Assembly (NCBI GenBank): GCA_900618795.1
Contig: UYJD01000013.1
Location: 984,325 to 1,048,324, forward strand
DNA: 64,000 bases
From: Cyanodermella asteris
Lineage: Eukaryota > Ascomycota > Lecanoromycetes > Ostropales > Stictidaceae
Direction: 5' to 3'
The position numbers and the translations under genes are program-made. Numbering within the stretch: position 1 is the stretch's first letter; the number at the start of each line of letters is the position of its first letter. Below are positions 12,207 to 22,902 of this stretch, one piece after another. The notes beneath the pieces are model-generated. The model had not been told where the DNA came from and searched no databases. It saw nothing but the letters and a program-made list of their open reading frames with translations.

Positions 12207-12498
12207 GTCGAGGCGGTGGAGGAGGAATCACGGAGTTCGCTTGCGTCGGTCTTCAATTATGGTCGCAGTGCGTCAGTTACAGTTCTGTGCGTAATATTAC
12301 GCCGATCCGAGCTCGGACGAATCGCGGCTATAGACGGTGCAGGAAAGCTTTTGTAGACGAGTCCGTTCACGCGGTGGAAGCTTCATTTCGTGATTCTGCG
12401 AGGATAATCCAATCACTCCTTGTGCCTTTTCGGCTTGGACTGATTCGATATGTCCCTACCCGTAGGTGACTATTCATTTGAATTACTTCGTAGTAAAG

Positions 12499-14831
12499 TT
12501 AGCTTAATGAAAAGCTTGGTGCCTCGCCTTGATCCAGCCTCGGCTCCACGCTATCTCGGATTGTGCGGGACAGCCGCCACTTGATGCGAGGTATTTGGCC
12601 TGCCGACCCTTTTGGAACATTCTCGATTGTGAATCTTTGGTAAGCACCATGTTGCTGATGCGGTTGTAGCCTGGTTGACGAGATGGGATCGATGCGGCGA
12701 GGGTAAGCCTGCGTCAAATTGTTAGCAAAGTCTCGAAGCATTAAAGGGGTCAATCTACCTTTGGCATGCCACTGCGAAAATCGAGTTTGGACATCGGGTC
12801 AGGGGTATTGTTCGAGAACACCGCCGTGACATTGAGAGATGTATCAGACGCCCGGGAGACCTGAAACTCGATCTTCACATCGTCATTGAAAACTACCAAA
12901 TCTTCTTCTTCAGGAGGTGGAGCACCTTCAAAGTCCCAATCGTCATCCGCACCTTTTGACGTGTTGTTAGGAGCTGTTGGTGCTGGAGCCGGTGCCGTTT
13001 CCAAGTCTAGGAGCGAGCCTTGCGCCGATGCTGAAACTTGTATGGGTGACTTGGAAGCCTGTAACTGCGTTGCCGGCGTCGTTCTGGTCGCCGATGCAAT
13101 CAAATCGAAAGGATCAGCCGCTGATGCAGCCTTGGGCTGGGGGACTTGCCGTGTCTGTGGCTGCTTCAGTTGTTGGTTGAGAGATGGCACCGGTGTTGAC
13201 GAGCCACTGGACCGGGTCGAGAGTATGCTATTGAACGCTGCATAATTCGGTTTCGATGGTGTTGGTGACGAAACAAATGGTTGTTGGGACTGTGAGGGTT
13301 GAAGTGGAGCTGAGAACAACTGACTGCTGGAAGCACCTTGGGATCCTTGCTGAAGAGGAAGTCCCGGAAAAGCGGGCGCTGGGGACACAGATGGCCCAAG
13401 GCTGATTGATCCTTGCATCGCTGGTTGAATGTCAGAGCAACGTCCTTTCCATGAATGTGTCAACTTACAGGTGTCACCCAACGAGAGTCCCAGCAAGTCA
13501 TCTTGCAACTGATCTTGGCTGTCTTGAGCAGGAGGCGGAGGCGGCGCCGCATCATCGAAGTCGATCAGAGATAGATCGCCAGCACCTCCCGAGCTCCCTC
13601 TTGACTGAGTGCCTGCACCTTTGGCTGGACCTCCGTTCTCGAGCCTCCTGGCTTCCTCGAAATTGCTTGCTTTCAGAGCATCATACCACTCTATAACATG
13701 ATTGATCTCCTCATTTATGCCCAGCAACACCTTCATAGAGTCTTCGCTTTCGCGATCGTTCTGCAGGGTATTGTGTAATTTATGTTGCTCAGATTTCAGT
13801 TCGTCAACCAGTGATGCAAACGCATCGCCTGCACTAATTTGGTCGCCTGGCTTGAATGCCGCCAAGCGCTCTGATAAAAGCTTGGTTCTTTCTCGGACGT
13901 CTGAAATTCGGTCGGCCGCTTCTTGACGGATATCCGTCTTGTCCGACTGGTCAAAATCGCTCAAAACCTTCATGATCCGATTTGCCTCCTGCAGATTTTT
14001 CATGCCTCCACGACGTAGCAACTCTTGCAGCTTCGCATGTAGCGCTTCATTCCGTCGATCTTTTATAGCCTCTTCCGTTTGTACGCCCTTGGCCTCGAGT
14101 CCATTCAACGCATTGATGTCATCTGGATCGGGTCGAGGAAATGAGAAGCCTTTGTCAAGCAGTAGCCTGTGCATGTCGCGAATGTACGCTAAATCGTCCT
14201 TGACGAACGAAGTTTGCGCAATTGTCCGGTACCATAATTCCAATAATCTGAGAATGCCTTCTTGAACGCGGTTTTTGGGAGGGGGCGTGGGACCAAATCG
14301 CCGTACGAGCTCGTTGAGCCATTCTTTGGTCGATATAGCGTAGTGAAAGGCGTCTCCGCAGTTTTTGACGCACGAGTCGAGGAGCTGTAATCAACGTCAA
14401 ATTAAGACTAGCGAAGAAGTCCAGAGAACAAGCACACCTGAAGCGCCTTGAACGCGCAATCCGCTCTTATTCCGTTGATGTACCGTTTAACGATGAGGTC
14501 CGCCGCAAAGTGTCTGCCGAGGATGAGCGATTTGGATCATCCATCTGGTTGTCGTGCTCACGCTGCATTGCTCTTCTTTGCATTGATCTCGTCACACACT
14601 GCTGCCTGTGCGTCCATGTTCTCTGCAGAGAAGCGCTGATGAGGGTTGATGTTCGGCGATTCGCAGGCGTATCCTGCTCACGTTAACGGTACATTCACCT
14701 ATGCGACTAGTGGCAGTCTTACTGATGAGGCCCTCCAGACGCGTGTACTCTCTTTTGCCCGATCCCCCGGGGACACCGACATAGTACCCAGGCGTTTCCC
14801 GTTCAGCCCATCTCGCTGATGCAGCTTCCAT
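12499..14831 (-). CDS. GGA: GGA-type ARF-binding adaptor (VHS-GAT-GAE)
   Basis: Six exons: 14682-14831, 14562-14635, 14438-14513, 13469-14384, 12759-13420 and 12499-12708; spliced length 695 aa. Exons 1-4 encode the VHS domain (residues ~25-165, including NMDAQAAVCDEINAKKSNAA, LLDSCVKNCGDAFHYAIS and KEWLNELVRRFGP). A GAT domain follows at ~210-320, then a Pro/Ser/Gln-rich hinge with DLLGLSLGD and LLDLET boxes that look like clathrin or adaptor motifs. A C-terminal gamma-ear (GAE) completes it, ending in ENVPKGSAGQIPRIKWRLSR. GGAs sort cargo from the trans-Golgi to endosomes with ARF-GTP and clathrin. The 48-bp intron 13421-13468 is in frame and has no stop, so an unspliced message would insert 16 residues into the hinge. 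The start is the ATG at 14831, giving the shortest sensible leader before VHS. Confidence 0.93.
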
Positions 14832-15257
14832 GGCGAAGTAAAAGCAATGACAAGGACTCCAGACACCCGATAGTAGCCAAAACAGACAACAGCGAGCCGC
14901 ACGAGGCAGTCTCTGCTTCACAATCAAGACGTGCGTTGTAGAGTACAAGTTACAAGCCCGAGGTGGCAGCGCCATGCATCCCGCCTCGTCCGTGGCTCCG
15001 TCGGCCCTGCACGCCGCCGATTAGTATGCAGCGGCGGCCCAAGCTTTCGTGCGTCACTTGAGGATCTTCCAATCATGTGCAACACGAATTCAATGTCTCT
15101 AGAATACGCGCCCAGTGCCTGACTTTGTCGAGAACAATTCAAATCGTATTTCAATTCGTGAGATCAGCGTATGCGTGAACCTTGCGCGGTCTTGTATCAG
15201 GAGCTTGCTGCCAGAAACCTTTCCCACCTCTCAAAGCACTGGCACTCGCCACCAAGC
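14832..15257. promoter_or_regulatory. Divergent promoter, GGA / TSR3
   Basis: The 426 bp between two divergent start codons must hold both promoters. No gene or clear sequence motif is visible. Confidence 0.5.
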
Positions 15258-16361
15258 ATGGTCCGACACCGAGGCGGCCATCACACAGGCCGGGGAAGGC
15301 GAAACGGTATACGTGGAACAGGCCTGCATCGAAATTCAGGTGTTGAAAGAGATACTACCAAGCCACCATTTTATTCCGCCTGCTGGGATTTCGGTCACTG
15401 CAACCCGTCCAAATGCTCCGGAAAGAAGGCGATGAAGCTAGGTCTTATGCGGGAGCTCAAGGTTGGCCAGAAGTTCTCTGGAGTCGTCATCTCTCCCAAG
15501 GGTACCGAATTTGTTTCTATGGCCGACCGTGAGATCATGGACCAGCATGGCACAGCCGTCGTGGAGTGTAGCTGGAATCGTATTGACGAGGTACCTTGGA
15601 ACAGGATAGGCGGCCCCCATCAAAGACTCATTCCATTCCTACTTGCGGCAAACGCGGTCAACAACAACAAACCTTATCAGCTGAACTGCGTGGAGGCTCT
15701 AGTTGCTGCTTTCATGATTTGTGGGCACGACGATTGGGCCGATGAGGTTGCCGAGCATTTCGATTACATCTATCACTTTCTCGACATCAACCAGGATTTA
15801 TTTGAGGCGTATGCACAGTGCGAGAATGCAGAAGAAGTTAAAGCTGTGCAGAAAAAGTATCTGGCCTTAGCTGAGCAGGAGAAGGCACAAATATCAGCAG
15901 AAAAGGCATCGTCTGACGATCCCTGGGCTGAGGGCAATCTCAACCGCCGACCCCGAAACCTCCTGCTTCAAAAACTCAATGGATCTGAAGACGAAGCTGA
16001 TGCAGAGGAGAGTGAAGACCTGCCTGATATGGACGGAGGCGTCAATATCGGCGACGCAGCGGGGCTCAGGGACGAAGAAGAGGACGAACTAGCCGCAATC
16101 AGGAATCTCACGCTGAAGTCGAAGGCTTTTCAAGACGAGGACCAGAAGGTGAAGCCGCAGAAAATAACACGCCCAGCAAGACGGAACCTAGATAAGGACG
16201 ATGAAGAGGACTCCGAATTAGAGAGCGATGATGGGGAGGGCGATTCTGGAGATGACGCTGCGTTCGACCGGCTAATGCAAGCTGCCCCTGTTACTGACCG
16301 AATTGGCATCCATGCCAAGGAGAGGACACGGGTCCAAGGGACCACGAAGCAGACTAGGTAG
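15258..16361 (+). CDS. TSR3: 18S rRNA aminocarboxypropyltransferase Tsr3
   Basis: Single exon. The ATG at 15258 gives 367 aa and places a short basic tail (VRHRGGHHTGRGRRN) before the RLI-like metal-binding region DFGHCNPSKCSGKKAMKLGL, as in yeast Tsr3; in-frame upstream ATGs exist but add unrelated sequence. The SPOUT-like catalytic half is highly conserved: SVADRE-type segment, QHGTAVVECSWNRIDEVPW, RLIPFLLAANAVNNNKPYQL, NCVEALVAAFMICG. The C-terminal third is acidic and low-complexity (DEEDSELESDDGEGDSGDD). Tsr3 transfers an aminocarboxypropyl group from SAM to a hypermodified pseudouridine of 18S rRNA during late cytoplasmic 40S maturation. Confidence 0.95.
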   Translation: MVRHRGGHHTGRGRRNGIRGTGLHRNSGVERDTTKPPFYSACWDFGHCNPSKCSGKKAMKLGLMRELKVGQKFSGVVISPKGTEFVSMADREIMDQHGTAVVECSWNRIDEVPWNRIGGPHQRLIPFLLAANAVNNNKPYQLNCVEALVAAFMICGHDDWADEVAEHFDYIYHFLDINQDLFEAYAQCENAEEVKAVQKKYLALAEQEKAQISAEKASSDDPWAEGNLNRRPRNLLLQKLNGSEDEADAEESEDLPDMDGGVNIGDAAGLRDEEEDELAAIRNLTLKSKAFQDEDQKVKPQKITRPARRNLDKDDEEDSELESDDGEGDSGDDAAFDRLMQAAPVTDRIGIHAKERTRVQGTTKQTR

Positions 16362-16673
16362 TCCAGACCCGAAGCCAACAGGAAGCTGAAAAATGTCGTA
16401 TGTATTTGCAACAGGCTGTGAGCATCGAAAGATGTATGCCTGAACACATATTTGGCCGAGGATCGAGTCAAGTCTTCTTGAGAGGACTTCAGAGTTAACT
16501 GGCGGAATCTCCGTACAAGTGCCAGGAAGTGACTTGGCAAATAGCTCCCGATCGCCGGCTTACTGACGGTGATTTCCAGGAGCCTTACGACAAGGACTCT
16601 GAACATGTCATTCGATAGTTGCTCGGCTTGCAGCAACTCCCCTGCTGTTCAAACGAGCAGCAAGCCTGACTCT
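16362..16673. other. Convergent 3' spacer, TSR3 / FHA gene
   Basis: About 310 bp between the stops of two convergent genes. I see nothing but presumptive 3' UTRs. Confidence 0.5.
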
Positions 16674-17498
16674 TCATCCCCTTGGTGGAAGCATCATGAC
16701 ATATTCACGGCTTGAATCCCCAAATGTGACAACATCTCCGCTCCTGAGCTCATAGAATCGCGACGGTGGGAGTGCCTTGCCGTTCACCTGTGTCCCGTTT
16801 GAGCTGTCCAAGTCGATCACATACGGCTTGACGCTGCCGATACGGTCGCCAAACTCGTTCTTTGTTTCGATATGGCGAAACTGTATAACTGCGTGTTGCT
16901 TGCTGGTACTCGGATGTTGCACTTGGTAGTCGGCAATGATTCTCTCACGACCGAACAACCAACATGATCTTCGGTAAAGCTCAAGCTCATCGATCGTCTC
17001 TTTGCCTTTAAAGACGTACATCCGCCATGCTTGTGAGGCAGGGGGCTTACGGGCTTCTGGTGGTTCGTTGTACTTCAAAACAATGTCGGTCCCAGACACT
17101 GTGTTGGTCTCTGCCGCAAGTCGTCCCGATACCCCAAAATTTGGACGTTGCTTCTCTGCAGGTAGGGCTGGTCGCTCGGCTTCGTAAAGTGTTAGTGCTG
17201 AGTTCTTGAGAGCGACCCTTTGCATATGGGCTCTCCCGTCACGTACAGGCGATCGTGAGCGGGAACGCGGCCGGTTCCGGCTTCGCGAACTATAGCGATG
17301 TCGTCTATCTTGACCTGAGCTGCTTATAGGGATTCTGTCGCCATCTTTACGCCTTGCCCGCTCCCTGCTGCAGGGCTGGGACCGTTCGTCTCTGGGAGAA
17401 TCAGATCTCGATCGACGGCGTTCCTGCATTGCTTCGCGTCTAGATCTGTCTCGAGACTTTTGATGATCGTCGTCATCGACTGCGTTCCTGCTCGTCAT
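16674..17498 (-). CDS. SNIP1/Pml1-like FHA-domain splicing protein
   Basis: Single exon, 274 aa. The first ~95 residues are Arg/Ser-rich (SRSRNRPRSRSRSPVRDG), as in spliceosomal SR-type proteins. The second half is a forkhead-associated domain: SCWLFGRERIIADYQVQHPS contains the GR motif, followed by STSKQHAVIQFRH, then VIDLDSSNGTQVNGKAL and LRSGDVVTFGDSSREYVMM. This order matches SNIP1, plant DAWDLE and yeast Pml1 of the RES (pre-mRNA retention and splicing) complex. FHA domains bind phosphothreonine peptides; nuclear localisation is expected. The call to the SNIP1/Pml1 family is firm, the exact orthology less so. Confidence 0.92.
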   Translation of the reverse strand: MTSRNAVDDDDHQKSRDRSRREAMQERRRSRSDSPRDERSQPCSRERARRKDGDRIPISSSGQDRRHRYSSRSRNRPRSRSRSPVRDGRAHMQRVALKNSALTLYEAERPALPAEKQRPNFGVSGRLAAETNTVSGTDIVLKYNEPPEARKPPASQAWRMYVFKGKETIDELELYRRSCWLFGRERIIADYQVQHPSTSKQHAVIQFRHIETKNEFGDRIGSVKPYVIDLDSSNGTQVNGKALPPSRFYELRSGDVVTFGDSSREYVMMLPPRG

Positions 17499-18226
17499 TT
17501 CGCTGGGAATTCCACCGATTGCCCAAGAAACTTATTCAAATCAGATAAGCGTGCGCTGGATTTGTGCTGTTTTGTGCCAATTTCAGGGCAGAGAACATCG
17601 AGCACAATGGCAGCGTAGGAGCGAATCAACACCTTGATGTGGTCCGATCTCGATTTTGTCGCAGTCGAAAACACACGGCAGGGTTTCTTGGCCACGCTGC
17701 TGCGAATATGGCTCAAGCAAGAACACTTGAAACACGTGACCTGGAAAGACTTGATGCACCTAAGATTTGCTGTTTACCTCACCTGCTCAGCTAGACCGCA
17801 TGTTCGCTGTGAGATGAGCGCTGTGAAATGAGGCATCCACAGCAAAATCTCCGATGGTCGCCCGAGCCTAACGTACAGCGACCTTGCAAAGCGCGGTGAA
17901 GTTCAATGGCTGAGCTTTCTTCTTCAATGCTTGGGTATGCAACGTCTTGGCAAACGTCACGCGGAATAGCGCGTTTGAGTTTCGCTGTTTGTCGTTTCTT
18001 CCGAGGTTGCTTGGAGGACAACAGGAACGAGTTTCCAGCCTAGGTAATTCGGCGAAAGCTTGGGGCGTTTCGTTGTAGCATTTGGTTCCTGTATGGAGTT
18101 GTCATTTTGATGTCAGGAGGTCGAATTCAGATTGCAATGCTGTATTTGTAAGGACTTGATTCGATAGATAAACATTTGAAGTCGCGCGTAACAGCGAGGG
18201 GCTCAATCCACTCTCCTGGTGGAAGC
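17499..18226. promoter_or_regulatory. Divergent promoter, FHA gene / citrate carrier
   Basis: The 728 bp between divergent starts contain only short open frames without recognisable domains. Presumed promoters of both genes. Confidence 0.45.
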
Positions 18227-19265
18227 ATGGGCGGCAGCGATGGCAAGAAGACGTCTCCATGGATAGCGTTATGCGCGGGTGGGATTGCCGGATCGATAGA
18301 GTCTGCTGTGACATATCCTTTTGAGTTCGCAAAAACTCGAGTGAGTCGGACATCCACATCCTGCTTCTTTGCAAGAAAGACAGGCCAAAGAGCACCTACA
18401 CGGCTGCAAGCTCGTTATCATGAGGTGGCCGACAAAGTCTGTAGGTCCAACTTTATGGTCACACCCCGGGCTCGAGAAATCCTTTCATTATCGTGCAGAA
18501 CGTGATACGGAATGAAGGTATTCGCGCTCTCTACAAGGGGTGCTCGACTCTGATCGTGGGCTCTGCTGCTAAGGATGCGACTCGGTTTCTGGCCTTCGAC
18601 ACTATCAGAGGCGCGTTTGAAGACAAGGAGACGCATACGCTCTCGGCAGGTCGAAGTCTTCTTGCTGGCATGGCTTCCGGCGTCGTTGCCTCCGTTGTTG
18701 CAGTGACTCCTTCTGAGCGGATCAAGACCGCCCTCATCGACGATGCACGGAACGAACGACGATTCAACGGTCCATGGCACTGTGTCAAAACACTAGTCAA
18801 GCAGAAGGGTCTTCGCGCCTTGTATGCTGGATTTGTGACCACAACGCTGAAGCAAGGTGAGACTGCACTGGTTTCGGGCTAACGATCAATCTGGCTGACC
18901 TCGCACGCCTAGTTGGAACGACTGGATTTCGACTTGGAAGCTACAACGTGATCAAGGACTGGCAGCGCAGCCACGGGATTGAACAAAATATTCCCATTCA
19001 GTTTGCTAACGGAGCCGTGGCTGGAACGGTCACTACACTTGCGACACAACCCTTTGACACCATTAAAACGAAAGCACAGAGCGCTCGCGGAGCAGGCACG
19101 ATGGATTCGGTGAGGGAAGTGCTTCAGCAAGACGGCATAAAGGGTCTCTGGCGAGGAACCGTAATGCGATTGGGTAGGACCGTCATGGCGGGTGGTGTCC
19201 TCTTTGTGAGCAATGAGCAGGCGACTAAACTCTTGAAAATAATGGCTGGCAAGCCGACTGGCTGA
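18227..19265 (+). CDS. CTP1: Mitochondrial tricarboxylate (citrate) carrier
   Basis: Three exons: 18227-18340, 18445-18856, 18913-19265, with introns of 104 and 56 bp; 292 aa, the usual carrier length. Three mitochondrial carrier repeats are present with signatures TYPFEFAKTR (repeat 1), TPSERIKTALIDD (repeat 2) and TQPFDTIKTKAQ (repeat 3). The variant second signature with ERIKTA-IDD is typical of the CTP family, which exchanges mitochondrial citrate for malate across the inner membrane and supplies cytosolic acetyl-CoA. The first intron was placed by continuity (act-cga / gtc-caa-ctt restores KTRVQLYGH). An upstream in-frame ATG at 18176 is possible, but carriers of this group start close to the GGSDGKK residues. 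Confidence 0.92.
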
Positions 19266-19844
19266 GAGGGAAGGTCTACTCAACTTTGTATCGTACACAC
19301 AAGCACTGACGCGTGATTTCACTCAATCATAGATAGCTGCGAGTTCGTCTACACAGTTCTCAGGGTACTTGAGTAGGTGCTCAGGCAAGTACCCAGCTAG
19401 AAATCTAGCTCAATATCCCACCAAGTAGTCAGCCAAGTAGTCAGCCAATTATCTAGCACACCAAGTTGTCACCAACCAGAAATGGCAATATGCTAGTGAA
19501 GGTCTGTAATTACCACAACAAAACGTGGGCGAGAGAATCGACCACCAAAGATGTTAATTCGCGTAGTGTTGCTTTACGGGTAGAAGGCATACCACAAGTT
19601 TAGAGGAGCTGTCAAATACATGGCGAGTCTCGCGGCGAAATCACATCGCTGCTCACCAAAGTCATAGCCCTACGGTTCACCATTCTTCGATATTGAACTT
19701 ATTTCACATCCTGTCTTGTCCGAGAGATCTCCCGAGGCTGAATACGAGGCCTTCAAGGGGCCTCACGCCCGAAGTCGAGGAATGCTTTACGAGCTGTGCT
19801 CTCGACGTCTCAACATTCAGCTTCTCGAAACACCTATCAATCCT
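19266..19844. repeat. Convergent spacer with short tandem repeat
   Basis: The 579 bp between the citrate carrier and SOM1 stops contain no gene. At about 19418-19455 a 12-bp unit (CCAAGTAGTCAG) occurs twice in tandem, followed by a diverged third copy (CCAATTATCTAG); related words (CAAGTACCCAGCTAG) flank it. Confidence 0.5.
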
Positions 19845-20166
19845 TCACTTCCCACCAGGATTCTCGATTAGCGTGGTCTCGGCCCAGAACCTGGCACATC
19901 TGCTGTAAAGTCAGACCAACAGCCCTCAGATCCGTCAACTGCGAATCAACTTGCTTTCTAAAAGTCCGCACAATCGCCGTGCACCTCACAACGGTCTTCC
20001 TCCCATTGCCGCCAACCTCCGGATTGCATTCGTACTGGACAAGCTCTTGGAGCGGACACTTGTTCAGGTCGATTTCGTGGGCGTCCTTTTTCCGTTTGCC
20101 GTTCGGCTTGGCCAGGACGCGGACGGGTAGCTCGCGCGCGGGCCACTCCTCGAGAGACACGACCAT
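19845..20166 (-). CDS. SOM1: Mitochondrial inner membrane peptidase subunit Som1
   Basis: Small protein of 89 aa from two exons, 19955-20166 and 19845-19902. It carries the Som1 pattern CPLQELVQYEC, then a later cysteine (VVRC), the basic TFR-RC segment and a terminal ETT. That C-terminus only appears if a 52-bp intron (19903-19954) with a GC donor (GCAAGT) and a TTTACAG acceptor is removed; without splicing the frame runs on into unrelated residues. Som1 is an accessory subunit of the IMP complex (Imp1/Imp2), which removes sorting signals from proteins sent to the intermembrane space. The start codon lies 88 bp from the divergent XRCC2 start, implying a compact shared promoter. Confidence 0.85.
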
Positions 20167-20254
20167 GAAAGAGAGACGGAACAGTTGCAAATGTTGTTCC
20201 GATGCTTGAGTTGATGAGAGGATGAGGTGACAGGTCTGTGAGATCCGCAGTGTG

Positions 20255-21595
20255 ATGGCCCATGAGTTCGGAACGAGGTTGTTGACGGAAGTGAAGGAGT
20301 CCTCGTTGGCTGAGGTGTGTGCTGAGCGGATGCCGAGACGAGCTGAGACGAAAGCAGATAGACGATCTTGATGCAATATGCTGACCACTCACTAGATCCT
20401 GGCGAGTGCACATCGCAATGAGCAACCACCAACTGCTCACTGGACCGGGATCACGTATGTCGACGAGCTCATTCGAGCATTCGGCCAGGGCCACCATCAT
20501 CCACCCCGGCCACCACAAACACGATTGGTGACAAATAACCTACCGGTCCAGGATCAGAATACTACAACTCGGACTCCTGTCATTGAAATTACAGGTACAG
20601 CTCCCGCGGCGGGCAAAACACAACTGCTCTACCTGATCGCAGCTCACCACCTCCTCGGGCTATCACCAACTTCGTCTTATTCAAGTACGCCGCCTCCAGA
20701 CAACTCAGACCACAACTTTGAGCCCGGTACACATCTTGATGGCACTGACCAACCCAATGTCGCACGCGGCACTGTCGTTTACCTCGACCTACGCTCTCGT
20801 TTCTCTGCACACCGTCTGCTCTCCATTCTGAAATCCGAGCTCTCACGACTCCCCTATACGGACCCATCTAGCGCTGACCCTGGTGCCGCCAAAGAAGCTC
20901 ACATTGGACACGAGGCGCTCGCGGCACTGACTCACATCCACGTCTTCCGGCCCCAAACTTCCCGTTCCCTCCTTGCCACGCTCAACTCCGTTCAACAATA
21001 CCTCTTTGATATCTCTGCCCATCCTTCAGCAGATCAGGCATTAAAAGCAATTCTAATTTCAGACTTGTCGGCATTCTACTGGGGCGATCGATATGAGGGC
21101 GAAGTAGAGGCCGTGGAGCAGATTGGGAAAAACTCAGGATGGGGGCCATCCGCTGCCGGCGGAGCGAAGCACCAAAACGATGTTTTGGGTCAAAGGTGGC
21201 GGGAGATCATTGCGGCACTGAAATCTCTGCAGGTTGTGTTTGGTTGCCCGGTAATATGCACGAACACGACGTTGGGAAAGGCGCAGATGACGAAAGATGG
21301 GCTCGTGCTGCCACCTCATCTGCCAGGAGCGTGGAATGGATTGGTGAATGTCAAAGTGGTCCTGCAAAGGGAGAGGGTCAAATACGGGGCTACAAGCAGC
21401 GCGGAGGAGGCATTGTTGGAGCAGAAGTGGAGGCTAGAGAAGGGAGAGCGGGCCATGAGTCGAATGAGAGTCAACATGTGGAAGTGTGATGAGTGGGAAA
21501 CACCGGTGAGAGATGCTATCGAGGCACTGGTGCGAAAGAATAAATGCAGTTTGCTCCTTGGAGCAGAACTCGATATCATTATCGAGGGTTGGTGA
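20255..21595 (+). CDS. XRCC2: XRCC2-like RAD51 paralogue
   Basis: Two exons, 20255-20314 and 20396-21595, with an 81-bp intron (GTGTGT...CACTAG); 419 aa. The open frame of exon 2 has no ATG of its own, and the small first exon (MAHEFGTRLLTEVKESSLAE) matches the XRCC2 N-terminus in kind. RecA-fold hallmarks are Walker A GTAPAAGKTQLLY and a Walker B-like hydrophobic strand AILISDLSAFYW, where the SAFYW tail is characteristic of XRCC2. XRCC2 works with other RAD51 paralogues in homologous recombination repair. A Pro/Ser-rich insert (~residues 80-115) separates Walker A from the next strand. Confidence 0.88.
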
Positions 21596-21852
21596 TAGAC
21601 AGCTTGCATCGCTGAGGGACATACGGAAAGAGGGTAAAAGAACATGATACTTGCGAAATTGGGTCTATTCAACTTTTAATCTGCAGGAGCTTGGCTCCTC
21701 CTCTCAATGTCCGACCAATACGCAAATGCAGATGTTGAAACGACGTCCATCATATACAAGTTCCGACAAAGGAAGCCGACGCCAAAAGCGATGCCACTGT
21801 GGACTGGTCGTTTGCAATTCTCCCGTGTAACCGTCACTCGTGAATGTCGTGC

Positions 21853-22902
21853 TTAGCCCTGCTGCCTCTTGCGCTTGCCAATTTGGGCTGTGAAACCAGC
21901 CTTGATGGCGGTGACTGATCGTCTCGATCCGCAACTGTTGCAGGTGACGAAGTACAAACGATTTTCTCCCTTGGAAAGTTCGGTGTCGGGTGACCTGCAA
22001 GTCTTGCAGGTGACGTACTCCACAATATATCTTCGCAGGACGTTTTCGATCTGCTTCTGCTGGAAACGTCCCTTGATAACCAGACGCCTCGATCCGTCAA
22101 CGCTGCCCGTGGTACCCAATTCGGCAAACAAGAACTGGATGACGTGCTCGTCTGATCGCTTCATACGCTTGCAGATATCGGCCAGGTTCGCGAAAATCGT
22201 TTTCTTGTTTCCTTCACGCAGGCACTGAGGGGGAGGTATCTTGTAAGATTTTGTGCCGGATGAGAGAAGGTCGGGGTTCTTGCTCTGGATGATGTTGAAG
22301 AAACGGTCTAGCAAAAGACCATAGCTTATGGGTGCTTCTGACGAATGCTGCCAGACACCAGTGCCAGCCTCCATGTCGCCCTCCAGCAAAGCAGGATCCT
22401 CCGCATCCGTCTCTTTTGTCTCGCCCTCATCACCGGCTACGCCGGCTTCGGCCAGCTTGGCTTCGAACTCGTCGACATCGGCAGTCTTCTTTACAGACTT
22501 CTTCTTTTTCCTAGTATATCGTTATAATCATCATACTGCACAGACGTACTGCAAGCCTGACTCACTTCTTCAGAGCCGAAGGGTCAAATTCGCCATCTGC
22601 GGCGGGGGCGTCGTCCTTTGCTTCTTTGTCTTTTGAAGAAGACTTCTTCTTCTTTTTGGCCAGACCCTTGAACATTTCCGCCATCTCGTCGACCTCCTTG
22701 TCCCCGCCGGTCGCGTGGCTGTCTGCGGTTTCATCATTTCCGTTGGTGACCGTCTCGGTCACTTGGCCGTCGCCATCAACAATGGTAGCGCCGTCACTGA
22801 AGGCGACTGACTTGCGTTTGGGCGCCGTTTCCTAAAGCAGTCTGTCAGCACGCGCCTCAAATGTGCAAACCGTGGTGGGGTAGGACGTACTGTGTCGGCC
22901 AT
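21853..22902 (-). CDS. SUI3: Translation initiation factor eIF2 beta subunit
   Basis: Three exons, 22891-22902 (only MADT), 22566-22831 and 21853-22510; introns 59 and 55 bp; 311 aa. The N-terminus holds lysine blocks (LAKKKKKSS; a second run of six lysines created across the exon 2/3 junction), which in this family bind eIF5 and eIF2B-epsilon. The conserved core follows ([29 protein letters not shown]). The C-terminal zinc ribbon is C-x2-C...C-x2-C ([10 protein letters not shown] and [12 protein letters not shown]). eIF2 delivers initiator Met-tRNA to the 40S subunit. All key motifs are intact. Confidence 0.96.
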
